Shown one piece after another: positions 1 through 9,429 of a DNA stretch of 54,270 bases. This stretch comes from Acanthamoeba lenticulata (taxonomy: Eukaryota; Discosea; Longamoebia; Acanthamoebidae), in NCBI GenBank assembly GCA_002179805.1, contig NAVB01000684.1, positions 1-54,270 of the forward strand, given 5' to 3'. A model generated the notes under the pieces. The model ran no database searches, was not told the DNA's origin, and saw nothing but the letters and a program-made list of their open reading frames with translations. Positions within the stretch are counted from its first letter, which is position 1. Each line of letters begins with the position of its first letter. The position numbers and the translations under genes are program-made.

Positions 1-420
1 ATATATATTAAAATCAAATTTCAAACAGGTTCAGCCTAGTGCGCCATCTGATCCTCTTTAATGAGGAGCCTTTACATCAGAAACTTTACAACAACCACTC
101 ATGAGCCTCTTCCTCTAAATGCCAGATGTCACTCAGGCTCATGGCCAGAGGTGGCGCCACAACCTTGTGGTCAAGAGAAGATGCATTGAACAGAAATTCC
201 AAAAGTGCCAAACAACTTCCACTACCACTAGCACCTACGTGCCAGAATCTTAACAGCGTCCTTGCAAGAGGGCTAGAGTAGACAGATCAGGGCCACTTCT
301 CTATGGTGACATTGAAACACCACAACACCACCCATCACATGAGCAAGATGACCCTTTCACTTTTGTTTCTGATAGTGATTCATCTTGACCATCCACTGAT
401 GACGAAAGGGAATAAACCTT
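1..420. other. No gene seen
   Basis: This stretch is AT-richer than the coding DNA to its right. It has no long open frame, no recognisable domain and no RNA gene that I can see. It may be intergenic DNA or the decayed end of the fragment at 421-1136. Confidence 0.4.
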
Positions 421-1136
421 TTACATGTAACTAAAACTTACTAGATGGTACAACACTGAAGACACACGCACATTGTTTTCTGCCATTGAGAGTAGCCAGA
501 GACAGTCTACGACAGACAGCAAGACAACTCCGAGACGGAAAAGCAGTGCACTTGTCAAAAGCTTGTAAACCTCACCTTCAACAACGTTGTTTTTGGAACG
601 AGGGAAGGGAAGATGATGCGGCACAGGCCATCCCCACGTGGCTCCAAGTAGTCGAGCATTGTGACGTGCATGTGCTTCACGTAGTGTGCCTGTCGCGCCA
701 AGGTCTTCTCCACCCAGAAGAGTTGAGGCGACACCAGCGCGCACGCGAGCAGCAGCTCGTAGATCGTCACCACCAGCTCGGCGCTCCTATCCAGGAGCTC
801 TGGGTCAGCCAGGAGGTCGGTCAGTATCTTCAGTTCCCTGTTCTTCTGCGCGTTGGACGATGTGGCTTTGGCCTTTGCCGATAGGTCTGTCCCGCAGAGC
901 ATCAACGTGGTCGTCATCCAGCCCAAAGTGGCTCCGCCACGAGAGAACATCTGCGGCAGCGTTGGCGTTCCACTTCCGAGAGCTTTGACAGCGACGTCTC
1001 GCACGAGGGACATCACCGCACAGACCGCCCACACGACGTGGTCATCTTCGCGCGCACCATCACCTGGGAGTACGCTGGAGAGCCATAACTCCTCCCATGG
1101 ACTTGCTTTTCTTCTTCCTGGGCACCACATAGGCAC
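421..1136 (-). CDS. Hypothetical protein fragment, unrecognised
   Basis: The main open frame (555-1136, minus) looks coding. It gives a hydrophobic, helix-rich segment with stretches such as SLVRDVAVKALG, LLADPELLDRSAELVV and GLCRIIFPSLVPKTTL. A plausible donor (GTGAGG) follows the LLK codons near 568, and a short second exon may reach about 421. No start context, signal peptide or known domain was recognised. The frame does not continue convincingly into the AT-rich sequence below 420. It is adjacent and head-to-head to another broken fragment (HSPA12-like), so it may also be a remnant. An armadillo-like helical repeat is possible, but that is only an impression from composition. Confidence 0.3.
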
Positions 1137-1168
1137 GAGCTCACGGCGTTACCCATCACGGTTTCGGT

Positions 1169-1639
1169 GTGGTGCCTGCAGGGCGCAGAGAGAACAAAGA
1201 AGCCAAGGGTGCTCCCCCCACGACGGCCAAATTCGCCAATTCAGGTAACAACAAAAACTCCAATCAGAACACGAAGGTGTTGGTGTGTGTTGGTGGACTG
1301 TTGGGTGTGGTCAAGACCCGTGGGGGCAACGTCAACCTGCATGAGACGTCCGTTCAGCTCGAGCCCCTGTCGGTGCTCAGCGGAGCTGCACCAAAGATGC
1401 CGCTCCTCGAGGTGGTGTCCCGCTTCCTCAAGGTGGCGGGTAAGGTGGCATTTGCCAAGCTGGCCCAGCAGCTGCGCAACATGCACCTCGAAGTTCCATC
1501 GAAGGACCAGGTCAAGTGGGTCATCACCGTTCCTGCCATCTGGACGGATCAGGCGCGCATCTTCATGCGCGAGGCCGCCCTCAAGTCTGATCACTGGCGA
1601 CGCTTTCAACGGTGGGAGGTGGACACTCGAGTGCTCTGA
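1169..1639 (+). pseudogene. HSPA12-type Hsp70 ATPase fragment
   Basis: The frame from about 1276 to 1590 carries a piece of the actin-like ATPase fold of the HSPA12 (atypical Hsp70) family. The diagnostic block is VKWVITVPAIWTDQARIFMR followed by EAA, close to the family's W-V-(I/V)-T-V-P-A-I-W...FMR.AA. It is preceded by the usual helical stretch ending in a polar linker. The N-terminal phosphate-1 motif (DFGTT-like) and everything downstream, including the second phosphate loop and the adenosine motif, are missing. The frame runs into a stop at 1637. A full HSPA12 protein is several times longer, so this is a truncated copy or relic. The start given is only where the frame opens. What is seen: one block of the family. 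What is inferred: loss of function. Confidence 0.55.
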
Positions 1640-1963
1640 CGGCGTCATGACCTCGGCGGGGCTCTCCTCGGCGCTGGTCGCCAGGCCGGCTACTTGGAAA
1701 CGCTAGACGATGGCCGCCGAACAAAGAGTCCTATTTTCCTTTTTCCTTTCAGGGGAGCGTGTTTCCGTCGACAACTAAAAAACAAAAAATAAAGCAAAAC
1801 TGGCCAAACTCCGGAGAGGGTTTCTGAACACGTTGCACCCCTCGCGGTGAGAAGTACTTCTTCACCACCCCACATAATTCGAAGCGGCAGCTTTTCGAAT
1901 CTGCTCCGGTGGTTGGAACACAAGGCACATACAACCGCTAGAGTACCGCCAACAACAACAACA
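1640..1963. other. Spacer upstream of the fucosyltransferase gene
   Basis: No supported gene. It contains A-rich sequence (around 1775-1800, with an AATAAA) and CAA repeats just before the ATG at 1964. The CAA run probably belongs to the 5' leader of the next gene. Confidence 0.4.
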
Positions 1964-4932
1964 ATGAGGGGCCGCGTTGCTGCGCAGACGCGACGAGAGA
2001 GCTCGAGCAAGGTGGACATGCTGATCTTGGTTGTTATGGTGGTACGTAACCTTGTTGTACTTGGAGCTGTGGTGTGCTTATCGACGCGTCAGGTTGTTGT
2101 TTTTGTTTACTTTTATTTTCATCTTGTGTAGTGGATGTATGGATGGATGGATGGATACCGGAATTCCGACCGACGTAATAATAATAATAATACGAATCAT
2201 TCAAACAGGCACTGTTTCTGCTGACGATGACGATCACCTTCTCTCCTGCCAACTTCCCATCCCGCGAGTACCACGACAGCATCCCTATCAACAACCACTT
2301 GGACTTCATTACCGTATGCTCTCGTCCTTCTTTCTCTGTTTTTCAGAGCCGCGGCTGGCTCAGCGTTCTGTGGGCGCAATTTGCGCGCCTCCTCTATCTC
2401 CTCTGTTTTTAGCTTGCGCTTTTTTTGGTCGCCGGGTGGTGGCCCGTGTTAGGGAGGCATACCACACACACACACACCCACCCACCCAGAGTGCCCCCCT
2501 GGGGCCAACTCCCAACACCCCACTCATTCCTGATGTGTGCGTGTCTCTTTTTCTATCATTGCCCACACAGGAGCGGGACCGTGCGGTACCGGGGGAGGCT
2601 GAAAAGCGTGCGAAGCACGAGGCGGACGAGCAGGCTCGACAGGAGGCCGTCCGCAAGGCCGAGCAGGAGGCTGAAGCGAGGAGACGCCATGAAGACGAAG
2701 AGCGCCAGAAAGAGGTCGAGGCCCGCCGGTTGCAGGAAGCCGAGGCGGCAGAGCGCCGTCGCCAAGAGGAGGAGGATGATGCCAGGCGGCGCCAGGAGGA
2801 AGAGAAGCAGAAGCAAGAGGCTCAGCAGCAGCAGCAGCAGTCCGCCTCGCAAGAGTCTCCTGAAGACGTGTTCCGCCGGAATTTGGCTAAGGAGATGGAG
2901 GCCGACAAGCAAAACTGGGACGAGCGTCGAAAGATCATGGCTGTGAACCCGAAGACGCTGGGCGACGAGTGGGCAGATGACACTGAAGCTGCCTGCTCTC
3001 TGGAGGACTGCCCCTGGAAGGCTCCTTACCTCGATGGTACTCACTGCACCGGGGCCTCGCTGCCGCTACTGCGCCTGAGCTGCTCAAGCCTTTTCTCTCT
3101 TTCTCTCTTTCCTTATCTTTTTTAGTCCTAGGAACCACTAACTCTGGCAAACTCGGTGCGCACCGATCACAGGCACGGCGTTCCAACAGGAAAAGGCGGG
3201 CTGCGATCCTCGCTCGCGTCAGTGCACATGTCTCCAGGATTGGGGTGCCAAGTGCGTTTTTTTCCCTTTCTTTGTTGTTCTTGAATTGAATATCGCGTTG
3301 TGATGAAACTCTCTTTCTCACATGTACTTCACTGAAATAGGGACAAGTGCCCGGAGAGCTTCCCTGAGGACAAGCGGGTTACCATCGCCGTGACCGGGTG
3401 GCTCCTGGACTTCATGGGCCGCTACGTCGAGGGCGACTACGACTGCCCGCACTCAGCGCCACGTGTCGTCAACTTCGAGTCGATGGACAAGAGCGTACAC
3501 ACGCACCCTCTCTTTTTCTCTTTCCTCTCCTCTCCTCCTCCTCCTCCTCCTGCGATACCTCCACCTCCACTTCCATCTCCTTGTCCCCTCCCTTAAGAGG
3601 TGGTTGTTGTGATCGAAGGGTCGATTAACCGCACCATCAACCCCACAACAGAAGGAGAACCCCGACATCTATCTTTCTTCGGACGTACCGTTTATCGAGA
3701 AGAGGTGGGGAGAGATGCGTGAGCACAAGCAGCAGATGAACAAGGCCAACTCAAAGATGGCTCTCCTGTACATCGGTTCTTATCTCTTCTCCTCCTTTTC
3801 CCCACTCAGAGGCCTTCCCTTCCCCCCTCCTCTCTATCGAGGGGCCGCAGCTGTTGCCACTCATCTTTTCCTGCACCAACTTGAAAACAGAGGCCGAGCC
3901 GCACGTGAGCCACTGGTTCGGCACGCTGCCCGAACTCGACATCAGCTTGACTTTCTACGACTGGGCCGGTATTGCCCCCCCCCCCAAACACACGCTGCCA
4001 TCGCTGGTGCCTAAAGGTGTGTGTTCTCACATGTGAGAGCGCTCCACGCAGACATCCACCTGACCCACATCCAGGATCACCCTTCTTGGTTCCGCAATGC
4101 GCCTTACCCGTTCCACATGAAGCGCAACATCACTTTCATCAACACCGGTTGCTACGGCCATCGTACGGCGATTGTGGAAGAGGTGATGAAGTACCTGCCC
4201 GTGGAGAACCTTGGCGCGTGTCTTAAGAACGCCGACTACTGCGAGCTGTTCCCCTACTGCTGCCGTACTCCCTTCCACGGTACGGTGTTCTCAGAGAGAT
4301 CTTGTATTATTTTTATGTCAGCCAATAGTGCCGCTCACTGCCAGTGGCGCCGCGTGAATAGGAAGCTACACGTCGCGGTATGTGGAGAAAGAGTGTCTGA
4401 TCCACCACTACAAGTTCGTTCTGGCGCTGGAGAACACGGTAAGCTTCAACTACACGACGGAGAAGTTCTTCCAGCCCATGAAGATGGGCACGGTGCCGAT
4501 CTACTGGGGTAGCAACTCGTCCAAGCCGCTCATGCCAGGCGACCACGCCGTCATTCGAGTGGACGACTTCCCGAGCATCAAGGATCTTGCCGGTGCGTGT
4601 GCCCTCTCTCTTCACCGTGTCGTGCGTGCATCCGTCCTCTGCAGAATTTATTATTGAATTGTTTTATTGACGACGGGGATGAACAACAACACACACACAC
4701 ACACACGAAACATCCTAATATTGTTACAGCGTACATGAAAGAGCTGCTGGAGGACGAGAACAAGTACAACAAGCACCTCGAGTGGAGGTACAAGCCCTTC
4801 CGAAAATCGTTCCTGGAAGAGGCCAAGGACGGGCTGAGCACCTTCGTATGCCGCCTGGCGGACGCCTACAAGCTGGGACAGACCTTTCACGGGTCCACCC
4901 GGATGCCCGGCTACGGCGTCAAGAAGTTCTGA
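1964..4932 (+). CDS. Alpha-1,3-fucosyltransferase, GT10 family (type II membrane protein)
   Basis: Transfers fucose from GDP-fucose to glycans, most likely core or antennary N-glycans, in the Golgi lumen. About ten exons join in one frame. Exon 1 (1964-2041) and exon 2 (2209-2313) encode a short basic tail and a signal anchor (MLILVVMVALFLLTMTITFS). Exon 3 (from 2571) is a long Glu/Arg/Gln-rich coiled-coil stem. Then come a small Cys-rich piece (CDPRSRQCTCLQDWGAKC) and the catalytic domain. Its GT10 C-terminal donor-site motif is ALENTVSFNYTTEKFF followed by GTVPIYWGS, close to the family's FENS..DYITEK pattern. The gene ends GYGVKKF-stop at 4932. Family proteins are about 400-500 residues; this one is longer because of the coiled-coil stem. 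The ATG at 1964 is chosen because it opens the frame spliced to the anchor. Acceptor specificity cannot be told from sequence. Confidence 0.86.
2463..2480 (+). repeat. Intronic CA microsatellite
   Basis: A run of CA units followed by CCCA repeats inside intron 2 of the fucosyltransferase gene. Confidence 0.8.
4688..4706 (+). repeat. Intronic AC microsatellite
   Basis: An AC dinucleotide run inside the last intron of the fucosyltransferase gene, about 30 bases before its acceptor. Confidence 0.8.
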
Positions 4933-5341
4933 TCTTCTTCTTTCAAGAGAGAAGGATGCGCGATACAGGAGGTTAGGGGGTACAGCAGAAGGAGGAAGAA
5001 GGGACGCAAGAGACCCAAAATGAGAGACGGGGCATACAGAACAAGAAGAGGTTAGGCGTGTGTGGAGGAGGGCACAGCCGGGTGAGGCCAGAAGGCCTCA
5101 GCCAGGTGGAGGAGGCTTGGCACACATCTGTGTGTTTACGCCTCCTCCTCCTCCTCCTCCTCTCAGCCGCCCTTCCCTCTTGCGTATTTATTCTGTATCG
5201 TATTCTGCATCGAACAACACTGTTGCGCCACAACAGACAAGTCTCCTGGACGCGTCTTTTGCTGAAGAGGGGGTGTGGGTGGGTGGGTGTGGGTCTCGAT
5301 GTGTCCAATCGACTCAACCAGCGTTGGATGCGTGCACGGCG
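4933..5341. other. Convergent 3' region between two genes
   Basis: Holds the 3' ends of the fucosyltransferase gene (+) and the coiled-coil gene (-). It contains A/G-rich sequence, a CTC/CTT repeat near 5140-5162 and a GGGT repeat near 5270-5293. No gene is supported here. Confidence 0.5.
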
Positions 5342-6070
5342 TTACCGTCCGCTCTTCTTGCGCTGGCGGAGGGTGGCCGCAATGTCGGCCAGCCGCTTCT
5401 CCTCCGCTTCGGCGGCGAGGCGGAGGTTCTCGTGCATGTTGCGTGCATGGTCCAAACGCTGCTTCTCCTCGAGCTGTTCCTTGTTCTTTCGGGCGAGCTT
5501 TCGCTGCGTCCTGACATTTTCGTCCCCGAGCGGCAGCCGGGCCAAGAGGGCGTCCTGTTCTGAGGCCGTGGTCTGTTTCTTTTGTTGATTGTACAGCTTT
5601 TCCTTGTTGGTCTTGATGAGTTGCTTTACTTCATCTATGCGTAGCCGAGGTTTCTCTGATGGTGATGGCGACGGTACTTCATTCGGCGGCTTTCCGCCTT
5701 CCGACCGCTCGCTCTCCTCTACCTTTGGAAGGGCACTAACAGTGACCTCCACCGTTTTCTCTTGTTCGTTCGTTTCTGGCAGTTCCGCAGCCAGCATCTC
5801 CTCCTCCACTTGGTCTGGTAGGTTATTGATCTGCAGCATGCCGGTCTTTCCCTCCGCAACTACCACCACTTCCTCTTCTGCGACAAAACTTGGCTGTTGT
5901 TTCCTCCCGCCGCCGTCTTCCTGTTGTGGTTCTTCATCTGGCGCAGAGTTGCTGCCGGGAGGTTCTATTCGTCCTTTTCCGGTTATCCGCATCGCCAAGA
6001 CCAGCACGGTGCACAGGCACCCTGCCAAACAGACCATTAACAGTATCCGCAAGCAATGGCGGTTGCTCAT
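5342..6070 (-). CDS. Small membrane-anchored coiled-coil protein, function unknown
   Basis: One uninterrupted 242-residue frame with an ATG at 6070. Residues 8-27 form a hydrophobic signal anchor (LRILLMVCLAGCLCTVLVLA). The middle is acidic and Pro/Ser-rich. The last 90 residues are Lys/Glu/Gln-rich and predicted helical (for example RKLARKNKEQLEEKQRLDHA), ending in a basic tail. The layout is a single-pass protein with a charged coiled-coil domain. No catalytic motif or named domain was recognised. It has no intron, unlike most neighbours. It converges with the fucosyltransferase gene and may share a promoter region with the kinase gene at 6426. A signal peptide rather than an anchor is possible. 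Confidence 0.68.
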   Translation of the reverse strand: MSNRHCLRILLMVCLAGCLCTVLVLAMRITGKGRIEPPGSNSAPDEEPQQEDGGGRKQQPSFVAEEEVVVVAEGKTGMLQINNLPDQVEEEMLAAELPETNEQEKTVEVTVSALPKVEESERSEGGKPPNEVPSPSPSEKPRLRIDEVKQLIKTNKEKLYNQQKKQTTASEQDALLARLPLGDENVRTQRKLARKNKEQLEEKQRLDHARNMHENLRLAAEAEEKRLADIAATLRQRKKSGR

Positions 6071-6425
6071 CTTCAGTCTTTGTAAGTTTCCTGGGCAGTC
6101 ACAACCATATTTGATCGATTTCTCCCACTTTTCTCACTGTTGATTTCTTTTACCATTTCCTGTGTGCTCTTTTCCAGTTGTGCTTTCGGCGAACTGGTGC
6201 TGTTGGCCAAAGATTCAGCGCAAGAGAAGACGAGAATGGGCGATTTGGCGAATGAGGGCTTTTTCAAAACAAAGCCGACTTTGGGGTCCAACCGGTGCGT
6301 CCTGTCACACAAGGCTGTCTGACGTGTATTAGCAGCCGTAGTGCAGCTGACGGTGAGGATTGAGTGACGAGCGCAAGTCCGGACGCTCGTGGTGAGAGAG
6401 GACACCACACACTCCACCGAGAGCA
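6071..6425. promoter_or_regulatory. Divergent upstream region
   Basis: A 355-base gap between the start codons of the minus-strand coiled-coil gene (6070) and the plus-strand kinase gene (6426). Promoters for both should lie here by position. No specific element was recognised. Confidence 0.4.
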
Positions 6426-8374
6426 ATGGCAGTCATTGCGCGAGCTCGAGCGGTGGCGCGCGACGCCAGTTTGCCTTGCCTTCCCTCACGCGAGGCCAAC
6501 CTCGTTCCCCCAACGACGACGACGTCGAGGAGGAGCGAGGCCGAGGTCGGGTCGGAGGGGGTGGGATCACAACCGAGGAGAATCTCAGCGTCAAGTCTTC
6601 GGCGCAGCCTCTCCGACGCACATGATGATTCTCAGGAACGTACGTTCCATCATCGTGTTGAACGCGTGCCTACATCACCGTTCAGCCTGGCCTCCTCCAC
6701 CTCCGCCCCGATCCCATGCCGAAACAGCGCGCGGGACACTCTGGAGACCAAGGAGAAGGGGAGGAGAAACTCCATCTTCGTCACTCCTGTGGGGGAGGGC
6801 GTCGACGCTGTGAGCGGCAGCGGCCTTGAGGGTGGGTCCCTTCGTCAGACCACCCGCACCCAGCAGCACCGCCGGTGCATCTCGCTGGGCGACCACCCAG
6901 GCGAGCGCATCCAGGTGCGACAGCTCGTCGTCGCGGCTGAGGGCGGCGATCCCGCCGACGTGCGGGCCGAGATTGAGGCCGACATCCAGCGGCTGGGAAG
7001 CGACATACGGCAGCTGGAGGCCAAACTCGAAGACTTCAAGCGCATAAACGCCCATGCGTGGGTGGGCCTCGAGGAGAAGCGCAACCGAAAGAAGCTGGTT
7101 GAGGAAATGAGCCGCACGCTCGCCGCCAAGCGCAAGCGCCTCCTCAAGTGCCACAAACGGCTTCGCACCGCCGACAAGCAGCAGCAGCAGCAGCAGCAGC
7201 CTGCTTCTGGGACCCTCTCCGTTCCCTCGTCGTCCAATTCATCATCGGATGACGACGATGCCTCCTTCAGCTGCCCGAACAACGGGAACATCAAGGAGCT
7301 TCTCGACGCATGCCTCAAGCCGTACGTGTGTACCCCTCTGTCCGCTGTATATATGCAGTAGACAACAACAACATCTTACAAAAGAGTCTTCCTCCGCGCG
7401 GACAGGCAAGGGACCTTCATGGGCCTCATCCGCCGGTTACGTGAACGCCAGCTGGCGTTGGACAAGTACTACTACGACGACGACGACGATGCTGACCGCG
7501 CCGGCGGTGACGACAGCAGCAGCAACGCCACTGACGTCGACTGCAACAGCTCGGGTGATGGGGGCAGCATCATAAGCGGTGGCGAGAGCGATAGCGACCT
7601 CGCCGCGGGCATGCTGCACACGACGCTGCAGTCGCGCTCGCTCTCGGCACTCCCCGCGGATCACCGCGGACGGCAGCCAGGCGCCGATACGCCAGCGCCC
7701 GCGTTCGTCATACCGCCGGCCAGTCACGACCATGGCCACCTCGAGAAGGCGACCTCAGACCTGGAGCTGCGCTACGCCGATATCCAGTTCCGCGAGGGCG
7801 TGCTGGGCCACGGCTGCTTCGGGGCCGTCTATCCGGCGAGCCTCCCACAAGCAGGCCCTGTGGCGGTGAAGATGTTGAAGAGCGGACCGCACCAGCGGCA
7901 GAGCTACCAGCGCGAGGTGGCCGCTCTGCGGCGAGTCCTCTGCGAATGTCCGCCTCCGGGTAGGTCTGCTACAGCAAATTGTCGAGAACAGGTTGTTAGT
8001 TGTTGCTCAGCAGAAAGAGGTGGCAAAGAAAAGGTAAAGGTATGTCGAGGAACGGGAATCCGCGCTATCGCGCTCCGGAGGTGACCCTCACCGGCTGCTA
8101 CAATAAGAAGTCAGATGTCTTCTCGTTTGGCCTCGTACTCTTCGAGATGATCACGGGAACGATCCCGTTCGCCGAGGTGGAATCGCGCAAAGTGGCGCGG
8201 CACATTGCCGAGGGCAATCGGCCGCGCTTTCCGAAGGGCCTCGTCGTGGAGAAGCGTTTGCGGCGGCTGGTCAAGCGCTGCTGCCGCCGCAACCCCGACC
8301 GTCGGCCCGACTTTGGGGCCATCCACCGCAAGCTGTCGCAGCTCGAGGCCACTATGGTGCGCGGCGAGTTGTGA
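6426..8374 (+). CDS. TKL-like protein kinase missing its catalytic loop (broken or pseudokinase)
   Basis: The N-terminal half (6426-7322) is basic and Ser-rich. It has a coiled-coil segment (about 6990-7170: DIRQLEAKLEDFKRINAH), a Gln run and an Asp/Ser-rich patch. An intron of about 85 bases leads to a second exon with Asp and Ser runs. A kinase N-lobe follows: glycine loop GVLGHGCFGAVY, VAIK-type lysine (GPVAVKMLK) and the start of helix C (YQREVAALRRV). Sequence then jumps through about 100 bases, possibly an intron starting GTAGGT at 7970, straight to the activation-segment end NPRYRAPEVTLTG and the C-lobe (SDVFSFGLVLFEM, NPDRRPDF), stopping at 8374. About 110 residues carrying the HRD catalytic loop and the DFG metal site are absent. 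Either the gene has an internal deletion, or the assembly has lost a segment. Confidence 0.65.
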
Positions 8375-8492
8375 GTGTCAGCGACCGCGGCGCTGCGCAG
8401 GAATGAATGTACATAACAAAAACTTCACAAGGGAAGCAACAAAACAAGAGGAGATCTTCGTTTATGGTTTTATGTTGTGCTTCTTGTTCCAC

Positions 8493-9253
8493 TCACGCCA
8501 ACGGGTCGAACACGTAACGCCACAGCTTGCGGCCCTCCACGCGTCGTCTGGCCAAGCGAGAAGGCCGCCACACGTGGTCGGTTTCGTCAGCGAGAGACGT
8601 GAAGGGGAGGAGGAGGCTGAGGAGTGCAAAGGAGTACCTGCGAATGTGTGTAACAAAAGGGAAGCGCTCAACTTCGGTCTCGCCACTGTACAGGATGAAG
8701 TAGATCACGCCCACGTTCAGGATGATCTCCTCCCGGAGGCCTTCGCACAGTTCCTTCACAAAGTCGGCCACCTATGGCGGTACACACATACAACAGCACT
8801 ATTGGTGGGACTGCTGTGTGTGTACATGGAAAGTGAGTGCGAGCGGGGCGTACAGCCATCGTGACAGTATGAGGCTGGCCCTCAATCAGCGTCATTTCTG
8901 CTGCCTGCGCCGAGTCAGTTTCCCTGCGGTGCTTGCCCGTCTGCTTGGCGTTCGCAAAGTCGGCCACAAACTGTGGCCACAGAAGGGGAAAGTTTGAGCA
9001 GAGTAGCGCGTGCAACACTTAAGCAATGCAATGCGCGAGACAGCTGACAGCAACTACGTACGCAGGTTTCCCATCGAGCGTTGGGGATGGTCTTGGCGGC
9101 TACGACTTCAATTTCAATTCGCAGCGGAGCATCGAGCAGAGCCTCTTCGCTGGGCTCGATTTTCGTTCGTGTGAGCACAACAACTTTGTTTTCTGGTGCT
9201 AATCCTTGGACGGAAGAAGGTTGTGTTGTGTCCGGTGCTTCCATCTTCTTCAA
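8493..9253 (-). CDS. Hypothetical three-exon protein
   Basis: Three minus-strand frames join in phase 0. Exon 1 (9253 to about 9062, donor GTACGT) encodes KVVVLTRTKIEPSEEALL and ends near NARWETC. Exon 2 starts after a CCACAG acceptor at 8970 and runs FVADFANAKQTG to about 8854. Exon 3 starts after CCATAG and encodes VADFVKELCEGLREEIILNV, then FILYSGETEVERFPF, ending WRYVFDPLA-stop at 8493. No family was recognised; a weak resemblance to HORMA-fold proteins was considered but not supported. Exons 2 and 3 begin with the same 12 bases, which raises the chance of exon duplication or alternative splicing. The start at 9253 is the first ATG in frame, and upstream exons are possible. Confidence 0.42.
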
Positions 9254-9429
9254 ATCAAATTTTGCACCAAATCTGTTTTGATTTTAGTTTCCACAGCCTT
9301 TTCCTTAGAGGGGAAACAGAGCAACTGGACCACAAATTAATTTTTTATTTTGATTCTGCCCACCCTCAGCAACGTTGGCGGTCCGTACTTTAGCTTGGGG
9401 CTTTCGGTCCCTTTGATCCCCAAGCCACC

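Noticed and set aside
5058..5588. Plus-strand frames between the fucosyltransferase and coiled-coil genes
   Set aside because: They read through a CTC repeat and the antisense of the coiled-coil gene, with Ser/Arg/Cys-rich composition and no domain.
8493..8771. HORMA-domain (Rev7/Mad2-like) reading of the unknown gene
   Set aside because: The VADFVKEL and FILYSGETEVERF stretches looked suggestive, but the order of blocks does not fit the family and no safety-belt region was found.
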